The translations under genes were made by a program, and so were the position numbers. The notes beneath the pieces were generated by a model, which saw nothing but the letters and a program-made list of their open reading frames with translations, did no database searches and had not been told where the DNA came from. Shown piece after piece: positions 38,412 to 46,752 of a DNA stretch of 64,000 bases. Source of the DNA: G963422595 sp963422595 (GTDB lineage: Bacteria > Pseudomonadota > Gammaproteobacteria > UBA4575); the NCBI GenBank assembly GCA_963422595.1, contig OY730298.1, positions 434,001-498,000 on the forward strand. Direction: 5' to 3'. Position 1 is the first letter of the stretch. Each line of letters starts with the position of its first letter.

Positions 38412-39767
38412 TCAGGGTGTCGTGATAGTTTGAGGTTCATTTGTTGACGGTTCAAGTATGGCCACGGTCAGGCCTTGCGCAACCAGATATTTACGCGCCA
38501 CATGTTGCACCTGCGTTGCCGTAACCGCATTGATACGTGCGCTATACTCATCCATTACCTGCCAGCCGAGTCCCACTGTTTCCAGAATGCCGATTACAGT
38601 AGCTTGTCTTTGCACCGAATCCTGTTGATAAATTTCACTGGCGATAACTTGCGCCTTCACGCGTCTCAATTCTCTCTCGTCGACCAGAGTTTCCTGTAGA
38701 TTTTTAATTTCCGCATATAGTGCCTGTTCTACCTCAGTCACGCTATGGGCGGCAGCCGGGGTCGCCGCTAATAAAAATAACGTAGCGTGGCGAGCATAGA
38801 CGTTATAGCTTGAGCTGGCGCTGGCAACCAGCTGTTTTTTGCGCAGCAGATTTTTACTGAGCCGGGCACTGCGTCCGCCATCAAGAATGCCAACCAGCAC
38901 CGACAGCGCGTAAGCCTCCCAATCCTGCTCGGCAGTAGCTAAGGAAGGTACTTTATAGCCCAGCATCAGATACGGCAATTTGGCCACTGCCCTGACGACG
39001 GCACGACGTTCACCGGTTTGCGGGCGCTCGACACGCGGTTTCCCGACGGCGACAGCGTGGCCCGGTAGCTGGGCAAAATACTTTTCAGCCAACTGAAACA
39101 CAGTGTTCGGTTGTACGTCACCCACTACCACCAGGGTGGCATTGCCAGGCGTGTACCAGCGTTGATACCAGCGCTTTACATCCTCCAAATTCAGATTTTC
39201 GAGGTCGTTCATCCAACCAATAACCGGATGGTGGTAAGGACTATTGGTAAATGCAGTGGCATGTAGCTGCTCGTAAACCAGTGCACGCGGATTATCATCA
39301 GTACGCAGGCGTCTTTCCTCCTTCACCACCTTAATTTCACTGGCGAAGTCATCAGCGGATAAAACCAGATTCAACATTCGATCTGATTCCAGTTCAAAAC
39401 TGACCTCCAGCCGGTGGTTTTCCATTAACTGATAATAGGCAGTATAATCACGCCCGGTAAAGGCATTATCCCGAGCGCCGATGTTGGCGACAGTGTCAGA
39501 AAATGCCCCCGAAGGGAATTTTTGCGTGCCTTTGAACATCATATGCTCAAGCACGTGAGACACACCGGTAATACCATTATGCTCCTGGGCGGAACCAACC
39601 CGATACCAAAGTTGAGAAATGACAACTGGTGCACGTTGGTCGCGTTTGACAACAACCTTCAGGCCGTTAGCAAAGGTTTTTGCATGCGTAGTTGCGGCAG
39701 TTTTAGCATAAACCGACGACATGGCCACCAGACATAGCAGCGGTACGACAATTTTTATGACTTTCAT
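38412..39767 (-). CDS. M16-family zinc peptidase
   Basis: Predicted periplasmic metallopeptidase, 451 aa, with signal peptide KIVVPLLCLVAMSSVYA. It carries the inverted zinc motif HVLEH in GVSHVLEHMMFKGT, and the downstream glutamate is expected in ELESDRM or EIKVVKEERR. LVVVGDVQPNTV is the usual M16 strand. Likely partner of the following inactive paralogue. The same pair precedes rsmD and ftsY in Pseudomonas, as I recall. Confidence 0.93.
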   Translation of the reverse strand: MKVIKIVVPLLCLVAMSSVYAKTAATTHAKTFANGLKVVVKRDQRAPVVISQLWYRVGSAQEHNGITGVSHVLEHMMFKGTQKFPSGAFSDTVANIGARDNAFTGRDYTAYYQLMENHRLEVSFELESDRMLNLVLSADDFASEIKVVKEERRLRTDDNPRALVYEQLHATAFTNSPYHHPVIGWMNDLENLNLEDVKRWYQRWYTPGNATLVVVGDVQPNTVFQLAEKYFAQLPGHAVAVGKPRVERPQTGERRAVVRAVAKLPYLMLGYKVPSLATAEQDWEAYALSVLVGILDGGRSARLSKNLLRKKQLVASASSSYNVYARHATLFLLAATPAAAHSVTEVEQALYAEIKNLQETLVDERELRRVKAQVIASEIYQQDSVQRQATVIGILETVGLGWQVMDEYSARINAVTATQVQHVARKYLVAQGLTVAILEPSTNEPQTITTP

Positions 39768-39966
39768 TTATCCTGATGCCTGCACCAGAGGTTAGCCTGG
39801 TATATTGTACGGGAATTTGGGAGTTTGGCAGCCAACACCAGATAACCAATATAAAGTGTTTTTTTTAAAGCCCTGGAGCGCATTTATTTATATTGTGAAT
39901 TAGCGCCGTAGAAATACGTGGCATTATCATGCGTTAAACCATAGTACAATCACGTGTTCAAAATCT

Positions 39967-40914
39967 GTGTCTGCAACAACAGTGTTATCCCGCTTACGTA
40001 AAGGGTTGTCCAAAACCAGCAGTGCGCTTACCCATGGCCTGACGACGGCAGTGCTCGGCAAAAAAAAACTAGATGCGCAGCTTATCGCCGAACTCGAAGA
40101 TAGACTGATACTTGCTGACGTAGGCCTGGAAACGACCGATAAGATCATTGCCGGTCTGACCACTCGTGCAGGTCGTAAGCAGTTAGCCGATGCAGAGGCA
40201 TTATACGATATTTTACAGGAAGTCATCACCGAAATTCTGCTGCCTTGTAATAAGCCTTTGTTGATGCGCGGTGTGCAACCCTTTACGGTATTGGTGGTGG
40301 GCGTAAACGGTGCCGGAAAAACCACCACCATCGGCAAAATTGCACAACGATTAGTCGGGCGTCGTCAATCCGTAATGTTAGCCGCAGGTGACACCTTTCG
40401 TGCGGCAGCCGTGCCCCAGCTACAAGCCTGGGGAGAGAAAATCAACGTGCCCGTGGTGGCGCAGCAAGGCGCTGCCGACAGTGCCGCGGTGGTGTTCGAC
40501 GCCTATCAATCCGCACGGGCTCGCGGCGTCGAGGTGCTGCTTGCCGACACGGCCGGGCGTTTGCATACGCAACAAAATTTAATGGCAGAGTTGCAAAAAA
40601 TTAAACGCGCAATGCAAAAAATCGAGCCGCAGGCACCGCATGAAATTTTACTGGTGTTAGAGGCAGGCACCGGGCAAAACGCGATACAACAGGTTATTGA
40701 ATTTCACCGCGCGCTAACCGTCACCGGACTGTGTGTCACGAAACTTGATGGTACCGCTAAGGGTGGCGTGGTGGTGGCGATAGCCGATAAGTTTAACCTC
40801 CCGATTCGTTACATTGGTGTAGGTGAGGCAGCTGCAGATCTGCGCACGTTTGATGCCGGTCGCTATGCGGCCGCACTACTGGGACGGGATACCGGCATCA
40901 CCGCGGCAGTATAA
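39967..40914 (+). CDS. ftsY: Signal recognition particle receptor FtsY
   Basis: SRP GTPase that docks ribosome-nascent-chain complexes at the membrane. 315 aa, so the long acidic A domain of E. coli is absent. The NG domain has G1 GVNGAGKTTTIGKIA, AGDTFRAAAVPQL, DTAGRLHTQQNLM, TKLDGTAKGG and RYIGVGEAAADLR. One change: LVLEAGTGQNA has Glu where Asp is usual. The start is GTG 39967. ftsE follows after 18 bases. Confidence 0.96.
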   Translation: MSATTVLSRLRKGLSKTSSALTHGLTTAVLGKKKLDAQLIAELEDRLILADVGLETTDKIIAGLTTRAGRKQLADAEALYDILQEVITEILLPCNKPLLMRGVQPFTVLVVGVNGAGKTTTIGKIAQRLVGRRQSVMLAAGDTFRAAAVPQLQAWGEKINVPVVAQQGAADSAAVVFDAYQSARARGVEVLLADTAGRLHTQQNLMAELQKIKRAMQKIEPQAPHEILLVLEAGTGQNAIQQVIEFHRALTVTGLCVTKLDGTAKGGVVVAIADKFNLPIRYIGVGEAAADLRTFDAGRYAAALLGRDTGITAAV

Positions 40915-40932
40915 ATACGGAAGATTGCAGAA

Positions 40933-41601
40933 ATGATTGAACTTCGCAACATAAATAAACGCTACGCCGGCAGCCGCAAAGCCTTAAGCTGCTTGAATCT
41001 CACTTTAGAAACAGGCGAGATGGCATTTTTAACCGGGCCTTCCGGTGCTGGCAAAAGCACCTTGCTTAAACTTATTGCCGCCATTGAACGACCCACGAGC
41101 GGACAAATTTTTATCAATCGCAAGGGCATTACTGGTATTCCAAGGCGCAAAATACCGAGGTTACGCAGACTCATGGGCATAGTGTTTCAGGATCATCATC
41201 TGTTATGCGACCGTAACGTTTTTGACAACGTTTCATTACCCCTGCAAATTGCCGGTTACGCGAAAGTCGATATCAGGCGTCGCGTACGCGCGGCGCTGGA
41301 TAAGGTAGCGTTACTGGATAAAGAACGCAGCATGCCGATTCACTTATCCAGTGGTGAGCAACAACGTGTAGGCATCGCGCGGGCCGTAGTAAACAGACCA
41401 GCTATTCTGTTGGCGGATGAACCGACTGGCAACCTCGATCCTGATTTATCCGCAGAGATCATGCAACTGTTTGCCGAATTTAACCAGGTTGGGGTAACCG
41501 TACTCGTGGCAAGCCACGACGTAGAGCTGATTTCGCGCATGCGTAAACGCATAGTTCGATTACACGATGGAGCATGTGTGGGCACTCACGACGACCCTTA
41601 A
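40933..41601 (+). CDS. ftsE: Cell division ATP-binding protein FtsE
   Basis: ABC-type ATPase that with FtsX activates septal peptidoglycan hydrolysis through EnvC-type partners. 222 aa. Walker A is GPSGAGKSTLLK, the Q-loop is VFQDHHLL, the signature is LSSGEQQRVGIARA, and Walker B is ILLADEPTGNLD, with SHD following. It sits between ftsY and ftsX as in most gammaproteobacteria. Confidence 0.97.
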   Translation: MIELRNINKRYAGSRKALSCLNLTLETGEMAFLTGPSGAGKSTLLKLIAAIERPTSGQIFINRKGITGIPRRKIPRLRRLMGIVFQDHHLLCDRNVFDNVSLPLQIAGYAKVDIRRRVRAALDKVALLDKERSMPIHLSSGEQQRVGIARAVVNRPAILLADEPTGNLDPDLSAEIMQLFAEFNQVGVTVLVASHDVELISRMRKRIVRLHDGACVGTHDDP

Positions 41602-41634
41602 TCTAACTACGAAAATACTAATTAACGGCATACC

Positions 41635-42603
41635 ATGCTCAAAGTCAGGCGTTCACAACCCCTAGCAAACCCAGACACAGTTACTCGCATGCGCGCCTAT
41701 GGACGCGATCATTTACGTAGCCTGCTGTTCAGTTTGGGCAAGCTTTGTCGGCAGCCGTTTGCGACCACGCTTACCCTGTTAATGATCGCTGTGGCTTTGG
41801 CGTTACCCGCATGCCTGTACGTTCTACTTAACAACCTTCAGCAAATCACCCGAAAATGGGATGATGCTGGCCAGATCACCTTGTTTTTAAACATTGATAC
41901 TGGTGAAAATGCCGTCACAGCGTTACGCGAGCAGTTGCAAAATCATACGGAAATCGCAACTGTTGAATACATATCTGCCGATCGTGCCCTGGCAGAATTC
42001 CGTAGCCGTAGCCAGATTGAACGCCTGTTAGACGAATTGCAGCACAACCCCTTGCCCCCGACGCTGGTGCTTACGCCGGTCATATCAGCGCAAGGTGTGC
42101 ACCGCCTCAATCAATTGACAGGTGAGCTTCAGGCGCTTGCCGTCGTAGACCACGCGCAACTTGACATGCAGTGGTTGCAACGTTTACAAGCCATTACGCG
42201 CATCGTACATCGAGCCATTAGTATTCTCGGCTGCATGTTGGCGGCCTCCGTATTGCTGGTGGTTGGCAATATTACACGTCTGGACGTTGAGAGTCGACGT
42301 GAGGAAATTGAAGTTACCAAACTGGTTGGTGCCACCAATCGATTTGTTCGACGGCCTTTTTTATATGGTGGAATGTGGTATGGGTTGCTGGGTGGAATAG
42401 TCGCGCTATTCCTGGTATTAGCCGTGTTGCTGCTGATAAAACAACCTGTCCAAAGCCTGATAGGGCTGTATAACGGAAACGCTCAGTTTATACTCCCTGG
42501 CATCAGGCAAAGCGTTGGCCTGATTGCAGCAAGTATGGTTTTGGGGCTGTTGGGATCCTGGCTGGCCGTTAGTCGCTACGTCGCCAGGATTGAACCAACT
42601 TAA
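41635..42603 (+). CDS. ftsX: Cell division protein FtsX
   Basis: Membrane partner of FtsE, 322 aa. The first helix is TLLMIAVALALPACLYVLL, followed by a periplasmic loop (about 65-190) with WDDAGQITLFL. Three C-terminal helices hold the FtsX core (NITRLDVESRREEIEVTKLVGAT, split at the charged loop). rpoH, which usually follows, is not here. Confidence 0.95.
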   Translation: MLKVRRSQPLANPDTVTRMRAYGRDHLRSLLFSLGKLCRQPFATTLTLLMIAVALALPACLYVLLNNLQQITRKWDDAGQITLFLNIDTGENAVTALREQLQNHTEIATVEYISADRALAEFRSRSQIERLLDELQHNPLPPTLVLTPVISAQGVHRLNQLTGELQALAVVDHAQLDMQWLQRLQAITRIVHRAISILGCMLAASVLLVVGNITRLDVESRREEIEVTKLVGATNRFVRRPFLYGGMWYGLLGGIVALFLVLAVLLLIKQPVQSLIGLYNGNAQFILPGIRQSVGLIAASMVLGLLGSWLAVSRYVARIEPT

Positions 42604-42648
42604 TTAGCTTAATTACACACAAGCCAACCTGCCTTCCAACAGCCGTCA

Positions 42649-43251
42649 TTATTCCTCTGTTGCATCCATCTCGGCAGCGGCGTCTTCCGCCACGTCTGCC
42701 TCAACGGCAGCCTCTTCCTCAACCGCAGCTTCTTCCTCAACCGCAGCCTCTGTCTCAACGGCAGCTTCTTCCTCAACCGCAGCCTCTGTCTCAACGGCAG
42801 CCTCTTCCTCAACCGCAGCCTCTGTCTCAATGGCAGCTTCTTCCTCAACCGCAGCCTCTGTCTCAACGGCAGCCTCTTCCTCAACCGCAGCCTCTGTCTC
42901 AATGGCAGCCTCTGTCTCAATGGCAGCCTCTGTCTCAATGGCAGCCTCTGTCTCAATGGCAGCCTCTTCCTCAACCGCAGCTTCTTCCTCAGCGGCAGCT
43001 TCTTCCTCAGCGGCAGCTTCTTCCTCAGCGGCAGCTTCTTCCTCAGCGGCAGCTTCTTCCTCAGCGGCAGCTTCTTCCTCAGCGGCAGCCTCTGCTGTTG
43101 CATCCATCCCGGCAGCCGTGTTTTCCGCCACGTCTGTCTCTACAGGCGCCTCCTCGGTACCATTGTCCAAAAGAAATATACCGACTATGATCGCTATTAC
43201 GATGGCGCCTACAATAATAGCCAAACGCCCCGTCATGTTGTTATTTGCCAT
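42649..43251 (-). CDS. Membrane-anchored Ala/Glu hexapeptide-repeat protein, unknown function
   Basis: 200 aa, function not recognised. It has a short N-terminus (MANNNMTGR), one membrane helix (LAIIVGAIVIAIIVGIFLL), then a very acidic tail predicted to face the periplasm. The tail holds 21 perfectly phased hexapeptides of the form AAxEEE or AAxETE (x = A, V or I), framed by DVAENTAAGMDATAE and DVAEDAAAEMDATEE, which look like copies of one ancestral segment. Both other long frames through the repeat are open only because the 18-bp unit has no stops. The membrane anchor, ATG context and ends favour this frame. A single helix plus extended acidic rod could be a periplasm-spanning spacer. That is inference. 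Confidence 0.75.
   Translation of the reverse strand: MANNNMTGRLAIIVGAIVIAIIVGIFLLDNGTEEAPVETDVAENTAAGMDATAEAAAEEEAAAEEEAAAEEEAAAEEEAAAEEEAAAEEEAAVEEEAAIETEAAIETEAAIETEAAIETEAAVEEEAAVETEAAVEEEAAIETEAAVEEEAAVETEAAVEEEAAVETEAAVEEEAAVEEEAAVEADVAEDAAAEMDATEE
42707..43084. repeat. 21 tandem 18-bp units inside the Ala/Glu protein gene
   Basis: Units start at 42707 and recur every 18 bases to 43084 without a register slip. The variants are GCAGCCTCTTCCTCAACC-like (AAVEEE), ACG-ending with TCTGTC (AAxETE) and GCG-ending (AAAEEE). Identical units lie next to each other (six AAAEEE, four AAIETE), as expected from recent slippage or unequal crossover. Confidence 0.97.
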
Positions 43252-43543
43252 AAGCTTGTGTTCCCTGAATATTTAAATCACTTCAATGCACATAGCATCG
43301 TAACACCTATGTGGCACGAAGGAAATGGTTCACTTAAAAACGCTTAACATTTTTTGGTTGCAGGATAAAACGCAATCTTCCTCGCTATTGCCGCGACGTT
43401 AAGTATCGCCGGATGACGCAAAACGTCGCCCAAAATACCCTGAAAACCCAAATTGGAAGCCTTACAGGTTCAGAATGCCTTGCTACGACGTTCTGTAGGC
43501 GAGCAGCAGCAGTTTATAGAACCGGACGTTTTGAAATTGAACG
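43252..43543. other. Gap between repeat protein and thioredoxin-like gene
   Basis: 292 bp with no open frame of interest. It would contain the promoter of the minus-strand repeat-protein gene. A GACGTT/AACGTC hairpin followed by AGTTTTT (43525-43552) is terminator-shaped on +, but there is no + gene before it. Confidence 0.35.
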
Positions 43544-44101
43544 TCAGTTTTTCCATTTAATATTGCAGCCCACGCTGGGTTTTTGATCAGGACTTATGTC
43601 TTTGCCCAACAACGTAGCATTGAGTGCGTGACGCAGGTCTTTGCCGGTTACGGGAACGTTGTTGCGCGGCCGTGAATCGTCTAACTGGCCTCGATATACG
43701 CATAGTAAATCCTTATCAAACACGAGGAAATCCGGTGTACACGCAGCACTATACAGGCGTGCCACTTCCTGAGTCTCATCATATAAATAGGGAAACGTGT
43801 AGCCCAACGACCTGGCAAGGCGTTGCATTTCAGGCGGGGAATCCTCCACATAATTAATCGCATCATTAGAGCTGATAGCAATGACGTTAATTCCCTTTGG
43901 AGGATACTCCCGACCAAGGTTTACCAGTTCGGCCTGCACGTGCTTTACAAACGGGCAATGATTGCATATAAACATGATAAGGGTCGCTATTTTGCCACGT
44001 AACTGTTGCAGGCATAGCTCATTGCCCGAGACTGAATCGGTCAAACAAAAATCAGCGGCCTTGGTTCCCAGCGGCAGCATACTTGAGGAAGTTTGTACCA
44101 T
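43544..44101 (-). CDS. Thioredoxin-fold (AhpC/TSA-type) protein
   Basis: 185 aa cytoplasmic redox protein; no signal peptide. The fold begins PLGTKAADFCLTDSVSG, with the active-site-like CNHCPFVKHV and the cis-proline region CTPDFLVFD. The end SVGCNIKWK is characteristic of a thioredoxin-like family often listed only as thioredoxin family protein. The CNHC motif suggests disulfide chemistry. Its target is unknown. It is divergent from metK, with 115 bp between them. Confidence 0.85.
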   Translation of the reverse strand: MVQTSSSMLPLGTKAADFCLTDSVSGNELCLQQLRGKIATLIMFICNHCPFVKHVQAELVNLGREYPPKGINVIAISSNDAINYVEDSPPEMQRLARSLGYTFPYLYDETQEVARLYSAACTPDFLVFDKDLLCVYRGQLDDSRPRNNVPVTGKDLRHALNATLLGKDISPDQKPSVGCNIKWKN

Positions 44102-44141
44102 AAGCGTAACGCACCTGTGTTTTTAATTAGTTCGTATGCGG

Positions 44142-44147
44142 TACAAT
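44142..44147 (+). promoter_or_regulatory. Possible -10 box of metK
   Basis: TACAAT 16 bases after TTTTTA, about 70 bases before the metK start. The -35 element is weak. I found no SAM riboswitch fold in the 115-bp leader. Confidence 0.3.
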
Positions 44148-44216
44148 AGCGCACTTTAATTTCTCTGTTAAGCTGGTAATGGAGCTTTGTTATATGGTAT
44201 CGGGGAGCATAAGTTA

Positions 44217-45404
44217 GTGGCTACAGCGCGCGTATTTACTTCTGAATCTGTCTCTGAAGGGCATCCGGACAAAATGGCGGATCAGGTGTCGGACGTCATT
44301 TTAGACGCCATATTAAAACGGGACACAAAGGCACGAGTAGCATGTGAAGTACTGGTGAAAACCGGCATGGTTATCCTGGCTGGGGAAATTACCACGTCTG
44401 CTCAAATAGAATTCGAACCCATCGTGCGGGATGCCATCATTGCCATGGGCTATGACAATTCCGCGGTTGGTTTTGATGGGCATAATTGCGCAGTTATCAA
44501 CGCGCTGGGCAAACAATCCCCGGATATCGCGCAAGGCGTGGACAAAACGCATGCAGAAGAACAGGGGGCCGGTGATCAGGGCATGATGTTTGGATACGCC
44601 AGCGATGAAACCGACGTGCTCATGCCGGCGCCTATTACTTACGCTCATCGATTGGTACAAAGACAGTCAAGCGTAAGAAAGACCGGCGAGTTACCCTGGT
44701 TACGACCCGATGCCAAGAGCCAGGTTACCTGCATATACAGGGATGGCAAGCCAACCGGTATCAGCGCCGTGGTGTTATCCACGCAACATGACCCGGATAT
44801 AAACCAACGTGATCTGCATGAAGCAGTGATGGAACTGATAATAAAACCCACGTTACCGGTAAAGTGGCTGTCAGGGCATACCAGATACCACATTAATCCT
44901 ACCGGCAATTTTGTTATCGGAGGACCGGTTGGAGACTGCGGGTTAACCGGACGCAAGATCATCGTTGATACTTACGGTGGTATGGCGCGCCATGGCGGCG
45001 GTGCCTTTTCCGGGAAAGACCCTTCTAAAGTCGATCGCTCTGCCGCGTACGCGGGTCGTTACGTGGCAAAAAACATCGTCGCTGCCGGTTTAGCCAGGCG
45101 TTGTGAAATTCAAATTTCCTATGCTATCGGCGTGGCACGGCCAACTTCAGTTTCAGTTGATACGTTTGGCACCGCCGCCATCGCTGACAGCGACATAGAA
45201 ACCATCGTACAGGAGGTATTTGATTTGCGCCCCTATGGAATCATCACCATGCTGGATTTACTGCATCCTATCTATCAGGCTACCGCGGCATACGGGCATT
45301 TTGGACGGGATGAGGACAGTTTTCGTTGGGAAAGAACTGATAAAGTGAATGAACTGCATGATCGCGTTGGATTAAATTTATCCGCCACGTTGACCGGAGC
45401 ATAA
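44217..45404 (+). CDS. metK: S-adenosylmethionine synthetase
   Basis: Makes SAM from methionine and ATP. I start at GTG 44217 (VATARVFTSESVSEGHPDK, 395 aa) because that matches the family N-terminus. An ATG at 44187 would add 10 residues. The signatures GAGDQGMMFGYA and GGGAFSGKDPSKVDRSAAY are present. GGGGAG lies about 12 bases before the GTG. ahcY follows after 4 bases, so SAM synthesis and SAH removal are coupled. Confidence 0.97.
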   Translation: MATARVFTSESVSEGHPDKMADQVSDVILDAILKRDTKARVACEVLVKTGMVILAGEITTSAQIEFEPIVRDAIIAMGYDNSAVGFDGHNCAVINALGKQSPDIAQGVDKTHAEEQGAGDQGMMFGYASDETDVLMPAPITYAHRLVQRQSSVRKTGELPWLRPDAKSQVTCIYRDGKPTGISAVVLSTQHDPDINQRDLHEAVMELIIKPTLPVKWLSGHTRYHINPTGNFVIGGPVGDCGLTGRKIIVDTYGGMARHGGGAFSGKDPSKVDRSAAYAGRYVAKNIVAAGLARRCEIQISYAIGVARPTSVSVDTFGTAAIADSDIETIVQEVFDLRPYGIITMLDLLHPIYQATAAYGHFGRDEDSFRWERTDKVNELHDRVGLNLSATLTGA

Positions 45405-45408
45405 ACTC

Positions 45409-46722
45409 ATGAGTATGCAAGCCGCCGTTGCTACTTCCCTGCATTATAAAGTAGCTGACATTGGTTTGGCAGACTGGGGACGTAAAGAAATTGCCATTGC
45501 GGAAACGGAAATGCCGGGGCTGATGGCACTGCGGAAAAAATACGGCAACCAAAAACCACTGTCAGGTGCGCGCATCGCCGGCTGTTTGCACATGACGATT
45601 CAAACTGCCGTTCTGATTGAAACCTTAATTGCGTTAGGCGCGGAAATACGCTGGTCTTCGTGCAATATATTCTCTACTCAGGACCATGCTGCTGCCGGCA
45701 TTGCGGCACAAGGCATTCCGGTATTCGCATGGAAGGGCGAAACCGAAGACGAGTACGAATGGTGTATCGAGCAAACCATTAATGGTGCAAATGGCTGGCA
45801 CCCCAACATGTTGTTGGACGATGGCGGCGACCTGACTAAAACCATGCACGAAAAATACCCCGGGTTATTGGCAAACGTAAAGGGGTTATCGGAAGAAACT
45901 ACTACCGGTGTGCATCGCTTACAGGAAATGGAAAAGAACGGCGAACTCAAGGTACCGGCATTTAACGTAAACGACTCGGTCACCAAATCTAAATTCGATA
46001 ACCTGTACGGCTGTCGTGAGTCATTAGTCGATGGCATAAAGCGTGCTACCGACGTCATGGTTGCAGGCAAGACGGCCGTGGTGTGTGGCTTTGGTGACGT
46101 GGGTAAAGGCAGTGCCCAATCACTGCGTGGCCTGGGTGCCAACGTTCTGGTTACGGAAATTGATCCTATCTGCGCGTTACAGGCCGCCATGGCCGGTTAT
46201 CGGGTCGTTACCTTAGATGACGTCGCCGCTACGGCAGACATTTTTGTGACCGCCACGGGAAACTACAACGTCATCACCCATAAGCACCTGCTGACGATGA
46301 AAGATCAGGCGATCGTTTGCAACATCGGCCACTTCGATAATGAAATTGACGTGACCAGCTTAAAGCAGTATCCATGGGAAAACATCAAACCACAGGTTGA
46401 CCACGTTATTTTTCCGGATGGCAAGCGCATCATCCTGCTGGCCGAAGGCCGTCTGGTAAATTTAGGTTGCGCTACCGGACACCCGAGTTTTGTAATGTCA
46501 AACTCCTTCACCAATCAGGTGTTGGCACAAATAGAGTTATGGAAAAACTCTGCTAACTACGCAAACCAGGTCTACGTGTTACCTAAAACACTGGATGAAG
46601 AAGTCGCGCGTTTGCATTTAGATAAAGTCGGCGCCAAATTGACCGAATTATCTGCTCAACAGGCAGAATACATAGGTGTAAGTATTGGTGGACCTTACAA
46701 GCCCGATTATTACCGCTACTGA
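45409..46722 (+). CDS. ahcY: S-adenosylhomocysteine hydrolase
   Basis: Converts SAH to homocysteine and adenosine using bound NAD. 437 aa. It has SLHYKVADIGLADWGRKEI at the start, SSCNIFSTQDHAAAGIA, the NAD-binding GFGDVGKGSAQSLRG, the Cys region CNIGHFDNEID and the C-terminal PDYYRY. A SAH riboswitch is excluded because only 4 bases separate it from metK. Confidence 0.98.
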   Translation: MSMQAAVATSLHYKVADIGLADWGRKEIAIAETEMPGLMALRKKYGNQKPLSGARIAGCLHMTIQTAVLIETLIALGAEIRWSSCNIFSTQDHAAAGIAAQGIPVFAWKGETEDEYEWCIEQTINGANGWHPNMLLDDGGDLTKTMHEKYPGLLANVKGLSEETTTGVHRLQEMEKNGELKVPAFNVNDSVTKSKFDNLYGCRESLVDGIKRATDVMVAGKTAVVCGFGDVGKGSAQSLRGLGANVLVTEIDPICALQAAMAGYRVVTLDDVAATADIFVTATGNYNVITHKHLLTMKDQAIVCNIGHFDNEIDVTSLKQYPWENIKPQVDHVIFPDGKRIILLAEGRLVNLGCATGHPSFVMSNSFTNQVLAQIELWKNSANYANQVYVLPKTLDEEVARLHLDKVGAKLTELSAQQAEYIGVSIGGPYKPDYYRY

Positions 46723-46752
46723 AGACCTCGCGTAACGTCTCGCTTTTTTGAA

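Noticed and set aside
42609..43190. Long Arg/Leu-rich (-) and Gln/Pro-rich (+) frames through the 18-bp repeat
   Set aside because: They are open only because the unit lacks stops in all frames; they have no start context, anchor or flanking conservation, unlike the Ala/Glu frame.
43525..43552. Intrinsic terminator on + strand
   Set aside because: The hairpin plus T-run has no + strand gene upstream and overlaps the 3' end of the thioredoxin-like gene on the other strand.
44102..45408. SAM or SAH riboswitch for metK-ahcY
   Set aside because: The metK leader shows no recognisable riboswitch fold, and only 4 bases separate metK from ahcY.
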